This document shows positions 7,214 through 17,300 of a stretch of DNA of 44,368 nt, piece after piece. The DNA lies in contig JAFXIB010000025.1 of NCBI GenBank assembly GCA_017533505.1, positions 1 to 44,368 on the forward strand, read 5' to 3'. The first letter of the stretch is position 1, and each line of letters starts with the position of its first letter. This stretch comes from Clostridia bacterium (lineage in GTDB: Bacteria > Bacillota > Clostridia > Christensenellales > DTU072). Under the pieces are notes generated by a model. The model was not told the origin of the DNA, did no database searches, and worked only from the letters and a program-made list of their open reading frames with translations. The translations under genes and the position numbers were made by a program.

Positions 7214-9922
7214 TTATTGTCCGCCTGTCTTTTCAAGACGATAGCAAGGATACAAACGGATGTCATAGTTATATGCTTCATCGAGGAGAACTGGGTACTT
7301 GAAGTTTTCGTCAACATACCAGCCAATGAAGGTATAAGTATATGTGGTGTTACCATTTTTGTATACTATACTATCAATAATACCAGAGCCAGAATTAGCC
7401 ATCTCAAAGTTCTTACTTTCATATTCAGGAATATTGTTCCATCTTTGGTCTGCAACACCTGCTACTGGGTAGCCGTTCTTATCAGTATTTTGGGTGCAAA
7501 CTGTGCCGATTTCATCAGATGTGCCAAGGGTTTTGGTTTCACAAGCTTCGTCTGCCTTGTAGCTCATCTTGTAGCTACCTGCTGCTTTTGCTTCAGTTGA
7601 AGTTACACTTGTTGCAGTTGCAATTGCGCCATAGAACTTTGCAGGGTCAATGAAGTCTGCTTCGTTGATAGCCTTGAATGTTACAACAGCTTGACCAGCC
7701 ATATAACGAAGAACTACTTCGTGGGTGTCAAGTAGACGGGATAGTGCCCAATCGGTGTCGTATTCTTCAGTACACTCTGCATGAGTGCCATATGGACAGT
7801 CTAGAACATCAAGTGCGACACCACATGACCATTCCTTGCGGATAAGGGTGTCTTCAAAGTATTCGTCAACCGGCTTGGAGTTACCGCTTTTGCAGTATGC
7901 TACATAGTCTTTTGCAAGAGTTTCTTTGATGTTGCTCTTTACGCCGGCCCAGTCAGCATTGTTTGCTGCGTTTACTTGGTCGTTTGCAGTACCGATTGTG
8001 TAGTTAGCATCAAGGTTGATGAACTTTGCATCGTTTCTGCCAGCATCTTCTTCAAGATCATAATATGCTTCAACTTCCCAAGTGTTATATACACTACCAT
8101 TCTTGATATCTTCATATCTCAAGCCAGTTGCTTGAAGGAATCTGTCCATTGCAAGATAGTAAGTAACTTCATCTTTCTTTGCTGCTTGGATAGAACGGAT
8201 AGAGTCAGCAGAATAAGAACGAACTTGATATTGTAGTGCCTTTGTTAGGTCAGCAGTGGTGATTGTTGCGTGGTTGATTGCGTAGTCTTGGCTCTTGAGT
8301 TGAGCAAGTTCATATTCAACCTTCTTAATTCTAATATTGTTTTGTTTAGACGCTTGAGTATCCTCACTTAGGCTATTCCAATCCTTTGACTTTGCGTTGA
8401 AGTTGAGAACAACTTTATCATCTGCTGTGTACTCCCAGTTTACATCTGAAAGCTTCAATGTGCTTTCCAAACCTTGAGCACAGCCCTTTTGCATTTCTGC
8501 TGAATATGTGAGGTCATCGCCAACCTTGTCAATACCATCTTTGTATTGGCCCTTTGTTAGTGACTCACCAATAGAGGTTGTTGCTCCACCAACATAAACA
8601 TCAAGGTCCTTTTCTTCTTGAACAGATTGGAAGGTTAGTTGAACGGTATAATATTTTTGATAACAAGCATAGGAGTAACGATATGCTTCTTTGTAGTGTC
8701 TTCTATCGTAATTGCGATAACGGATAGTTTCTGCATCGGTATCAAAGTAGCTCTTGTGGTTTAGTTCAAGGAAGTCTTGGTACTCGGTAACAGTGCCAAT
8801 ACGATCGTTCTTAACCATCTTGGAGTCGTCAAATACTTCGTAATCGCGCTTTTGATATTGATAATAATAGCCATATAGGCTCATCATTGTCTTCTTTTGA
8901 ATTGCCTTGTAGGTATTGTTGTTGAATTGTGTGATGTTGTCATCCATGAATGCCAAGAAATAGCTCAAGGTTTCGTGGTCAAACATTTCGTAACGGATAT
9001 AATCCATGATTTCAACAGTTGCATCATGTGCATTGTTGTATGCAGGGATCATTACGGACTCAATAACTTCAATAGCGTAGCTTACAAGTTCGATTGCACA
9101 ACGAGCAAATTGATCTGCTTCTTCTTCAAAGATAGCAAAGATTTCGCCATAAATCTTTCTCTTTTTGCGATTGATTGCATCTTGTACTTCTTCTTCGGTA
9201 TCAAAGATGTGGTCAGCATAAGAGGTATCGTCTTCGTATGCATCAAAATCGTCATAGATTTCTTGGAGCTCTTCGAGTTGAGCATAGTCTTCAAGTGCAC
9301 TTGCTTCGCCGATAGTATATACATAACCAGTACCCTTGCCACGATCTTCATATTCTTCGTCATCACGGCAGATGTACTTTACTACACCATCAGTTCTCTT
9401 TTCTTCAACACGAGCTTCACTCATTCTTTGGATAAAGTCTTCTGCAGTTGCATATACAAAAATCCTTTGAACAGTGTTTGCACTTTCGTCATCAATCCAG
9501 TTTCCTTCAACATCAAAGTAACCAATGTTGGATTGTCTTTCTGGGGTACCAGGATTCTTGATTGATTCTGCCCATGCACCAAATGATACATAGAAAGCCT
9601 TCATTTCTTCAGCAGTCTCTGGCCAATCGGTGGGATCCCTGCTATCAATCCAATCAATCCTTTCTTCATCTTGCTTTTCTTCAAGATCCATGATCCACTC
9701 TTGTCTCTTTTGAGATGAATAGGTTGATGTTCCTTCTTGATAGTACTTGGAATCTGCACCATAGTCGATCATATCGGGTAGAGTTTCGATAACAACAGTA
9801 TTCTTATCAGGTCTATTGTCATCAATTTTGTCCTTGTTTCCACCGTTACAAGCAACGATACTGAATCCGATAGATGCTACTAAAGTTAATACTAAAAGAA
9901 CTATTAGTAATTTTCTTTTCAT
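7214..9922 (-). CDS. Large secreted lipoprotein, function unknown
   Basis: 902 residues. A lipoprotein signal is clear: MKRK, a hydrophobic stretch, then SIVAC with the lipid-anchored Cys25. The mature protein begins with an Asn/Asp/Lys-rich linker. Most of the body (residues 40-800) is acidic, Tyr-rich and probably helical, with no family I recognise. A paired-cysteine region near 700-730 (SCGVALDVLDCPYGTHAEC) could hold disulfides. The last about 50 residues (FIGWYVDENFKYPV ... LYPCYRL) match one InlB/Listeria-Bacteroides repeat, the same module as in the giant gene upstream. The ATG has an AGGAGAAAA ribosome site. It starts 61 bp after the giant leucine-rich-repeat gene ends and is probably in the same transcript. 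Confidence 0.85.
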   Translation of the reverse strand: MKRKLLIVLLVLTLVASIGFSIVACNGGNKDKIDDNRPDKNTVVIETLPDMIDYGADSKYYQEGTSTYSSQKRQEWIMDLEEKQDEERIDWIDSRDPTDWPETAEEMKAFYVSFGAWAESIKNPGTPERQSNIGYFDVEGNWIDDESANTVQRIFVYATAEDFIQRMSEARVEEKRTDGVVKYICRDDEEYEDRGKGTGYVYTIGEASALEDYAQLEELQEIYDDFDAYEDDTSYADHIFDTEEEVQDAINRKKRKIYGEIFAIFEEEADQFARCAIELVSYAIEVIESVMIPAYNNAHDATVEIMDYIRYEMFDHETLSYFLAFMDDNITQFNNNTYKAIQKKTMMSLYGYYYQYQKRDYEVFDDSKMVKNDRIGTVTEYQDFLELNHKSYFDTDAETIRYRNYDRRHYKEAYRYSYACYQKYYTVQLTFQSVQEEKDLDVYVGGATTSIGESLTKGQYKDGIDKVGDDLTYSAEMQKGCAQGLESTLKLSDVNWEYTADDKVVLNFNAKSKDWNSLSEDTQASKQNNIRIKKVEYELAQLKSQDYAINHATITTADLTKALQYQVRSYSADSIRSIQAAKKDEVTYYLAMDRFLQATGLRYEDIKNGSVYNTWEVEAYYDLEEDAGRNDAKFINLDANYTIGTANDQVNAANNADWAGVKSNIKETLAKDYVAYCKSGNSKPVDEYFEDTLIRKEWSCGVALDVLDCPYGTHAECTEEYDTDWALSRLLDTHEVVLRYMAGQAVVTFKAINEADFIDPAKFYGAIATATSVTSTEAKAAGSYKMSYKADEACETKTLGTSDEIGTVCTQNTDKNGYPVAGVADQRWNNIPEYESKNFEMANSGSGIIDSIVYKNGNTTYTYTFIGWYVDENFKYPVLLDEAYNYDIRLYPCYRLEKTGGQ

Positions 9923-9983
9923 AACATTTTCTCCTATTTTGTTATTTTTTTACTATATAGCCAACAACTATTGTTGTTTAACC

Positions 9984-12900
9984 CTAATTTGAGCCGTCAC
10001 TCATCTTGAGTGCGTAATTGCTCCAGCCTGGAGCTGTTCTGAATGCATCAATGTAATCTGCTGGAATCATAATCCTTCTTACATTGTCAAGTGCGCCTTC
10101 TGCAATGGTGATTGCACTTGGATCGGTTGCTACTATATAAAGATCACCAATTGACAAGCCTTCAAATGCTGTTGCTGAAATATGTTGTACAGCACTTGGT
10201 AGGAAGATAGAACTGGTAGTATTGCCAGCATAGAACAAGAACTTGCCATCAATGATAAAGCAACTTTCAAGTTCGCCAGTGAAGGTGGTATCCTTCTTGA
10301 GGTTGTTGAGCCATGCTGTATCCTTGAATGCATCCTTGCCGATACCTTCGATGTACTCTGGGAACTTGACGGTAGCAAGGTTTGTGCATCCTGCAAATAC
10401 ACCAGCAGGAATTACATAGAATTCTGGGACAGCTTCAAAGCTTACAGAAGTGATGGTTGTATTGCCTACAAATGCTCCTTGAGCGATGGTATCAATACCA
10501 CCAGGAATGAGAACTTCGCCACTTGTACCGATGTAAGCAAGAATCTTGGTTCCTACTGTTACAAAGTCTGTTGTGCCTTGTAGGTTGGTCTTCCATGCAG
10601 TGCCTTCAAATGCGCCCATATCAAGAGTTTCAAGAGTGCTACGGAAGGTTACATCCTTGAGGTTTGCGCATCCTACGAATGTCTCGCCCTTGATGGATGC
10701 AATGTTTGTACCATTTGCAAATGCAAGTGATGTGATTTGCTCATTGCCCTTGAATACATAGTCATAAATGTAAGTTACGGTTGATGGGATAAGGATGTCA
10801 GTTGAAGTACCCTTATACTCAATAAGCATACCATTTACAACAACATATGCACCTTGCTTTGCCAACCATTGAGTATTAGCAAATGCGTTCTTACCTACAT
10901 TGAATGCCACTCTTGGGAATGTGATATTTGTGAGTGAAATACAATCCTTGAATGCTTCTTCTGGGATATCTACACCAGCGCCTTGAGCGAACTCAATACT
11001 TGTGATGTTTCTATTGCCCTTGAATACATCTCTTGCAAAGCTTTGTACTGTTGCAGGAATCTTTACGGTTGTACCTTCTGCAATGTAAGCAAGGAGCTTG
11101 CCACTTGCTGTGACGATTAGGTCATCGGTGTTGCCGTTTTGCCATTTAGTATTATAGAACGCGCGCTTACCTATATAGTCAATCTTATCTGTAAATGTAA
11201 TATCGCGTAGGTTGAGTGCGTTACGGAAAGCATTTTCTTCAATTGTCAAAGAACCTGTTACCTTGCTGAAGTCGATGCTTGTGATGTTTTCGTTACCAGT
11301 AAAGATACCTTCTGGGATATATGTTACATCCTTTGGTAGTACAACTTCTGGGTTATGGTACTCAAACTTAACAAGATGGCCACCTACTACCAAGAAAATG
11401 TTGTCAGTTTGCTCTTCGCCATCAGGTGCTACACCATTCAAGTTAGCTCTTTCATAGTCTGTACCAAGGAATGCATCCTTTCCAATGCTTTGGATGTACT
11501 CATCACCAATTAGTTGATATAGACTTGTACCAACAAAGGCCCTTTCGCCAATAGCAATTTCGCCATTGATAAATACTGTGTCGATATAAGCATTGCCAGC
11601 AAAGACATCAGAGTTGATGTATCTTACTGTGCTTGGGATATTTACGGTTGAATCGCTACCATTGTATGCAACAAGTGCAACATCATTTACGATTACGAAA
11701 TCGTCAGTTTGAGCGTTAAGCCATGCAGTGCCACTGAATGCGCCTGCTCCAATATAAGTGGTGTAATCGCTGAATACTACATTTGCAAGGGTTTCCAATC
11801 CACTGAATGCATCTTCAACAATGCTTTCGATGGTGGTTGCACTCATATCAAGTGATACGATTTGCTTGCCATCGAACACACCCTTGTTGATAGCGCTGAT
11901 GCCTTCTGGAAGCACAACATTTGTTGATGTTCCGTTGTATCTTACGAGCTTGCCATTGAGAACAACAAAATCACTTGCTGTTTGCTTGATAAGCCATGGT
12001 GTGCCCGCAAATGCGTTATCACCGATGTTGGTAATGTTGTCTACCAAAGTAACCAAACTCAACGATGTACAGCCTTCAAATGCGCCAGCTGGGATTTCAG
12101 TGAGCTTGCCTTCAACAAAGATTAGTTGTGATAGCGATGTTACACCACTAAATGCTGTTGGCATAATTTCGGTTACATCACTTGGTACTCTGAATGTGTT
12201 TGCTGTACCTACATAAAGAACTATTCTCTTGATGCCAAAGTATGTGTCCTCATAGTAGAGTGCTGGATTTGCGCCTACTGATACAAGGCTCAACCACTTG
12301 GTACCTTCAAGAGCACTTCTTTCGATATGAGTAATGTACTCATTCAGTATGATTTCTTCAAGATTTACGCAATCACGGAACCAGTTTGCACCAATTGTAT
12401 CAATTACGCAGTTGGTATCAAATGTAATTGATGTAATGGTATCGTTACCACTGAATACATAGGAGTTGATTGCCTTAACTTCTTCTGGGATAACAATTGC
12501 ACCACCCTCGCCCTTGTAAGCAATGAGTGTGCCATCCATAATCAAGAAGTCATTGTCGTAGTTGCGTAGCCATGCAGTATTTTCAAACGCATCTTCGCCA
12601 TACTTTGCGATGCTATCGCTAAATACGATGTTTGCAAGGTTTTCACAATCCTTAAAGCAGTTTGCTGGGATATCTGTCAAGGTAACATTTGCACCAAATG
12701 TAATGCTCTTGATGTTCTTGTTACCACTGAATGCGTCAGCTGAAATACCAGTTGCGTTATCTATAACGACATGTTCGTCATCACCAACATATTTAATAAC
12801 TACTCGGCTATTACCACTCGCACCAGCATATACGATACCATTTGAGTTAACTGTTCTATTTTCGTACCAAGCTGTGCCAACAAATGCCCTTGCACCAATA

Positions 12901-14336
12901 CTCCTAATATAATATGGCACAGAAACATTTTCTACAGCAGTCCAGCCGTATGCATATTCTTCTACAATTGTCGTAACGGTTTCCTCATCGTAGAATGATA
13001 ATGCTTTAATATTATCCAAAGGCTCATCTGAACCAATCAATGTGCTTAACTTAACTTGACCATTGGTGCGAACAGACTCAACCTTGGACATAATTGAGTA
13101 CATTTCTTGTTGAGAAATCTTTGCGCCAGAAGCAATGTTTAGGTTGGTTACGGTGATACCAGGATTGGTTGCGCCATAAGTTACTCCGTCTATTACAAAG
13201 CTCTTTGTCATAGCTACAAGAGCATCTTCGGTAACAGAGATGATGTTTGAAGTCAAGGTATATGAGCTACTGATTGTATTCTTTTGATATAGTATGGTCT
13301 TAAGTGCACTACCAAGGGTTACATCTTGACCACTTGCAAGTGCCTTTGCAAACCACTTGGTGTTGAAGAATGCATCTTTGCCAACATTAACAAGTGTTGT
13401 GGGTAAAGAAACTGTTTCAAGATTTACAGCGCCATTGAATGCCTCTTCGCAAATAGTTGTCAAAATGCTATCTGTGCTATGACCAATTTTCTTGATATAC
13501 TCATTGCCAGCAAATGCTCCAACAGCAATCTTCTTAATCTTTGATGGGATAATGAATTCTTCTGCTGTGCCATAGTATTTGATAAGGGTAATACCTTCTT
13601 TTGCATCGGTACCAGATACTTGTAGCATATCGTTTTCAGCAACGATTTGAGTTCCTTCAAATGCGTTAGGTGAAATAATACGCATTGAGCTTGGCAATGT
13701 AACATTCGTGAGGTTCTTACATCCAGCAAATGCATAGTCATAAATGCTGTGAGCCTTGCTGTTTTCAAGTGAGAAGCTGATTTCGGATGCTCCTACATTA
13801 GACTTCCAGTTTGCTCCATCGTAATTGCTGAATGCACCGGTATTGACGATTAGTACTTGGTCTGGAACACGGATTGTAACACCAGCTGTACCCTTATACT
13901 TGTAGAGCAATGAGCCACCAAGCACGACAAACTCGCCATATGTTGATGAATTATAATTCTTATACCAAGCAGTATCTTCAAGTGAGTTGATACCAACTTT
14001 CTTGATTGATTGTGGGAATGTAATTTCGCTGATATTTGACCAGCCTATGAGCATTTCGTCAACAGTTTCGGTTACACCATCAACAATGCTTACTGCACTT
14101 AAAGTTGTAAACTTTGTGGAGTCACCAAGCAAGTCGTTGAGCAGTACAGAGCCATCATAAGCTATCTCGCGTACGCTATGCGTCTTAAATATATTGATAA
14201 GGTCATCGCTACTGATTTGTCTACCAGCAATGTTGATATCACGGATTGTGATGGTATCAATATCACCAAGGTTGGTAAATGTATGTTTATTTATTGTAGC
14301 AAGCAATGAGATTGAAACATCACTTACTGAACTCAT
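9984..14336 (-). CDS. BspA-type leucine-rich repeat protein, C-terminal part of a split giant gene
   Basis: 1450 codons from the ATG at 14336, with no signal peptide. It consists of about 13 units of roughly 75-110 residues: an LRR_5/BspA-type block (ITSITF..., AFEGCTSL..., IGDNAFAGTPWL) and a short beta insert (DFVIVNDVALVAYNG, then IPSTV). Repeated (G/N)TxW marks each unit. Such surface repeats are known to bind host or matrix partners. The ATG overlaps the stop of the upstream 2145-codon ORF by 4 bp (ATGA). Its frame is open further upstream and reads EYAVSSLGNNVF directly before the Met, so I take it as the continuation of that gene after a one-base loss. There is no LPXTG sorting signal at the C-terminus, so anchoring would depend on the lipobox of the upstream part. 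Confidence 0.85.
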   Translation of the reverse strand: MSSVSDVSISLLATINKHTFTNLGDIDTITIRDINIAGRQISSDDLINIFKTHSVREIAYDGSVLLNDLLGDSTKFTTLSAVSIVDGVTETVDEMLIGWSNISEITFPQSIKKVGINSLEDTAWYKNYNSSTYGEFVVLGGSLLYKYKGTAGVTIRVPDQVLIVNTGAFSNYDGANWKSNVGASEISFSLENSKAHSIYDYAFAGCKNLTNVTLPSSMRIISPNAFEGTQIVAENDMLQVSGTDAKEGITLIKYYGTAEEFIIPSKIKKIAVGAFAGNEYIKKIGHSTDSILTTICEEAFNGAVNLETVSLPTTLVNVGKDAFFNTKWFAKALASGQDVTLGSALKTILYQKNTISSSYTLTSNIISVTEDALVAMTKSFVIDGVTYGATNPGITVTNLNIASGAKISQQEMYSIMSKVESVRTNGQVKLSTLIGSDEPLDNIKALSFYDEETVTTIVEEYAYGWTAVENVSVPYYIRSIGARAFVGTAWYENRTVNSNGIVYAGASGNSRVVIKYVGDDEHVVIDNATGISADAFSGNKNIKSITFGANVTLTDIPANCFKDCENLANIVFSDSIAKYGEDAFENTAWLRNYDNDFLIMDGTLIAYKGEGGAIVIPEEVKAINSYVFSGNDTITSITFDTNCVIDTIGANWFRDCVNLEEIILNEYITHIERSALEGTKWLSLVSVGANPALYYEDTYFGIKRIVLYVGTANTFRVPSDVTEIMPTAFSGVTSLSQLIFVEGKLTEIPAGAFEGCTSLSLVTLVDNITNIGDNAFAGTPWLIKQTASDFVVLNGKLVRYNGTSTNVVLPEGISAINKGVFDGKQIVSLDMSATTIESIVEDAFSGLETLANVVFSDYTTYIGAGAFSGTAWLNAQTDDFVIVNDVALVAYNGSDSTVNIPSTVRYINSDVFAGNAYIDTVFINGEIAIGERAFVGTSLYQLIGDEYIQSIGKDAFLGTDYERANLNGVAPDGEEQTDNIFLVVGGHLVKFEYHNPEVVLPKDVTYIPEGIFTGNENITSIDFSKVTGSLTIEENAFRNALNLRDITFTDKIDYIGKRAFYNTKWQNGNTDDLIVTASGKLLAYIAEGTTVKIPATVQSFARDVFKGNRNITSIEFAQGAGVDIPEEAFKDCISLTNITFPRVAFNVGKNAFANTQWLAKQGAYVVVNGMLIEYKGTSTDILIPSTVTYIYDYVFKGNEQITSLAFANGTNIASIKGETFVGCANLKDVTFRSTLETLDMGAFEGTAWKTNLQGTTDFVTVGTKILAYIGTSGEVLIPGGIDTIAQGAFVGNTTITSVSFEAVPEFYVIPAGVFAGCTNLATVKFPEYIEGIGKDAFKDTAWLNNLKKDTTFTGELESCFIIDGKFLFYAGNTTSSIFLPSAVQHISATAFEGLSIGDLYIVATDPSAITIAEGALDNVRRIMIPADYIDAFRTAPGWSNYALKMSDGSN

Positions 14337-17300
14337 AAATACATTGTTACCAAGACTGGATACAGCATATTCGGTGCTTCGTAGGTTATGGTTGATGGAA
14401 CACTGATATCGGTGGTTTCAACAATATCTTGCAAGGTTTCTACGCCACTTTCTATTGTATAGTTTTCGGTGTAGACACGGCTCAAAAGCATTTGCTTGCT
14501 GGTTAGATTTACAATGTATTCATTGTAAACAACCTTCTTTGTAGTAGCAGTTGCCTTTTCGCTTGCCTTTTGCTTGATATGTACTATACCGCTATCGCTA
14601 ATTGGTTTTACACTTGACCAGTTTGTTGCATTTATGTAGCTTCCATGTGCGCTTGCAGGAACATAAACTTGCATACCATCATCATTGATTTGGTTAGCAT
14701 CAAAGCTTTGAAGTGCAAGAGATGGAACATCAGTACCTTCAAAGAATACCTTTGTAAGCTTGCTTGCGCCATAGAATGCTTTGTTGCCTACTTTCTTTAC
14801 GGAAGCTGGTACATAAACGATTTCAATGAACTCATCGTTCTCAAAGATGCTACCATTGATTTCGGTTACATTGTCACCAATTTCAAGAATGCTGTTCTTG
14901 CCCTTGTAGTCAACAAGGTTACCACCGAGCACAACAACAAATTCGCTGTCAAGGTCTGCCATCCACTTGGTGTTACGGAATGCTTTTGCTCCAATACTTG
15001 TAATAGTAGCAGATGCAATATCTTCTGTTTCTTCCAAGTTATAGATAGTACCATCAATAGTAACTGTGATGTTTTCTACATATTGGTTATTTTCAAGGAA
15101 ACTGTTGACAATCGTGCTTTCGGTTTGAAGGATATTAACAGTCTTGATGTTTTCTGGGAGTATGCCACCGATAAGATTGCTTATAGCAATTGATGAAACG
15201 GTATTCAAGGTGGAGATGCCACTATTTTGAGTTAGCAAGCTCATCATAGCTGCTGGCTGTACCCTGTGGTTTGCGTTTGCATTGTTATATATTGTTAGCT
15301 CTTCAAGGAAGGTAACGCCAGCAAATGCATTGTCGCCTGTGTTAAGGATGCGTGATGAGTAGCCAAGTGAAGTCAATGTTCTTGGCAATGCATAGTCAGC
15401 AATTTCGTAAACGCCCTTGTTATTTAGGTTTTCGGGAACAGTTAGGGTTTGTCCTGCAGTTAGTGACTTGATAAGCATAATGCCTGTACTACTAATTGCA
15501 TCACTATAAACCCACTTTTGATCGGCTGTTTCGCCATCAAACAATACAAGGTTAGCAACTTGAACGAACTTATAAGTAGATGGCCATGTGGAGATGTTTG
15601 CAGTATTATTTACATAGAAATTGATATTGCTACGAGCATCGCTAAATACATGGGTACCAGCTTGATTGCTACCATATAGATTTGGTAGAACATCGCCAAA
15701 CAATACGATAGTTGCAAGCTTGGTGTCCCCTGCAAATGACCTATTAGAAAGAATTTCTATGCTTGCTGGTAGTACCAATGACTCAAGATTTACGCAGTTT
15801 TCAAATGCGCTTTCCCCTATTATAGTGAGTTTTGCGCTTGCTGGATTTTGTACATAAACTTGTCTTAATGAAGTATTGTTCTTGAATGCAGAAGGAGTGA
15901 TACTTGTTACGGTTTCTGGAATCATAACAACAGCTTCACTGCCACGATAACGATAAAGGATACCATTACCTACAATAACCATATCGCTATTATTTACGCT
16001 CAACCACTTGGTGCCATCAAATGCACCTTGACCAATGGTTGTTACGCTGTTTGGAAGTTCTTTGCCATCACTATCGCCACCATTAACTTCAAATGTAGCA
16101 AGAGAAATAGCTCCATTGAATGCGTTTGCACCGATGGTGGTAAGATTTTCTTTCTTGGAGTTATCAAAGGTTACTTTAATAAGAGCAGTACAATTCAAGA
16201 AGGCATTGTCGCCGATTTCTCTTATAGTTCCATTGATAGTTACATTTTGGACATATACGCAGTTTGCAAGGAAGCCTGCGATGATAGTATTGTGGGTATC
16301 AAGTGTTTCAACATTTGTAAGAGCTGTTGGAGCTGCGCCACCGAACAACTCTGAAATAGTAATGCTTGGGGAGATTGCAAGAGTATCAAGAGATGCAACC
16401 TTGGTATAAGCATCGTAAATGTAAGATGAATTGATAGCATTTGAGTCGGTTACGGAAATAATCAACTTCTTAAGGTTATCTGCAGAGTCAAATGTATATT
16501 GACTGATTGCGATGCTTGAAAGCATTTCGATTGAATTAACTGTGCTATCAAAGCAATAGTCACCTATTGTGGAAACTCTAATGTTGTTACCAATTGAAAC
16601 GGTAAGGTCTTCTGGGATTTCAAGCTCGGAATCGGTTCCAAGATATTGTACCAAAATGATGTAACCATCAGTACCGAGCTTATATGACCACTTTCCGTCA
16701 AGAGAAATGAGATTTACATCACAAATCTTGTCGTTTAGTAGCTTCCAGTTTGCATTGCCAGCAGGACCTGTATAACTTGCTACATTTGGAACATAGATTC
16801 TGAAAGCCTTTTGTAGTGATGTATTGTTTTGGAATACATTTGCGCCAAGGTTTGCTGGAGCATTCTTGCTGAATACTGCATATCTCAAATTATTTGCGCC
16901 TGCAAATGCATTGTCGCCTATTGCAGTAACATTTTGAGGAATATAAATTTCAGTTAGAGCCAAGCAGTTGAAGAATGCACCACTTTCGATAGTTTCCAAA
17001 GTGCTTGGCAATGTGAATGTTGTCTTTTGACCATTTACAACAGAGTACTTTAAGCTGGTGTTTCGTGCAAAAGCATTCTTGCCAATAGTAACAACACTGG
17101 ACTTATCACCAAAGGTTACGGTTTCAAGTGCTGTTGCGCCACTGAATGCGTTATCAGGAATGATTGTTACCAATTCGGGGATAGTAATCTCGGTTAGCGC
17201 TCTCATATTCATGAATGCACTTGGTCCGATATTAATCAAAGTGTTTGGTAAGCTTATCTTTTGGATGTTGAAGTTCTTGGTGGTGTCAGCAAAAGCCTCT

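Noticed and set aside
8897..9565. Long plus-strand ORF opposite the 902-residue lipoprotein gene
   Set aside because: It is the antisense of a gene with signal peptide and ribosome site; composition is Phe/Ile/Cys-rich, as expected of a shadow frame.
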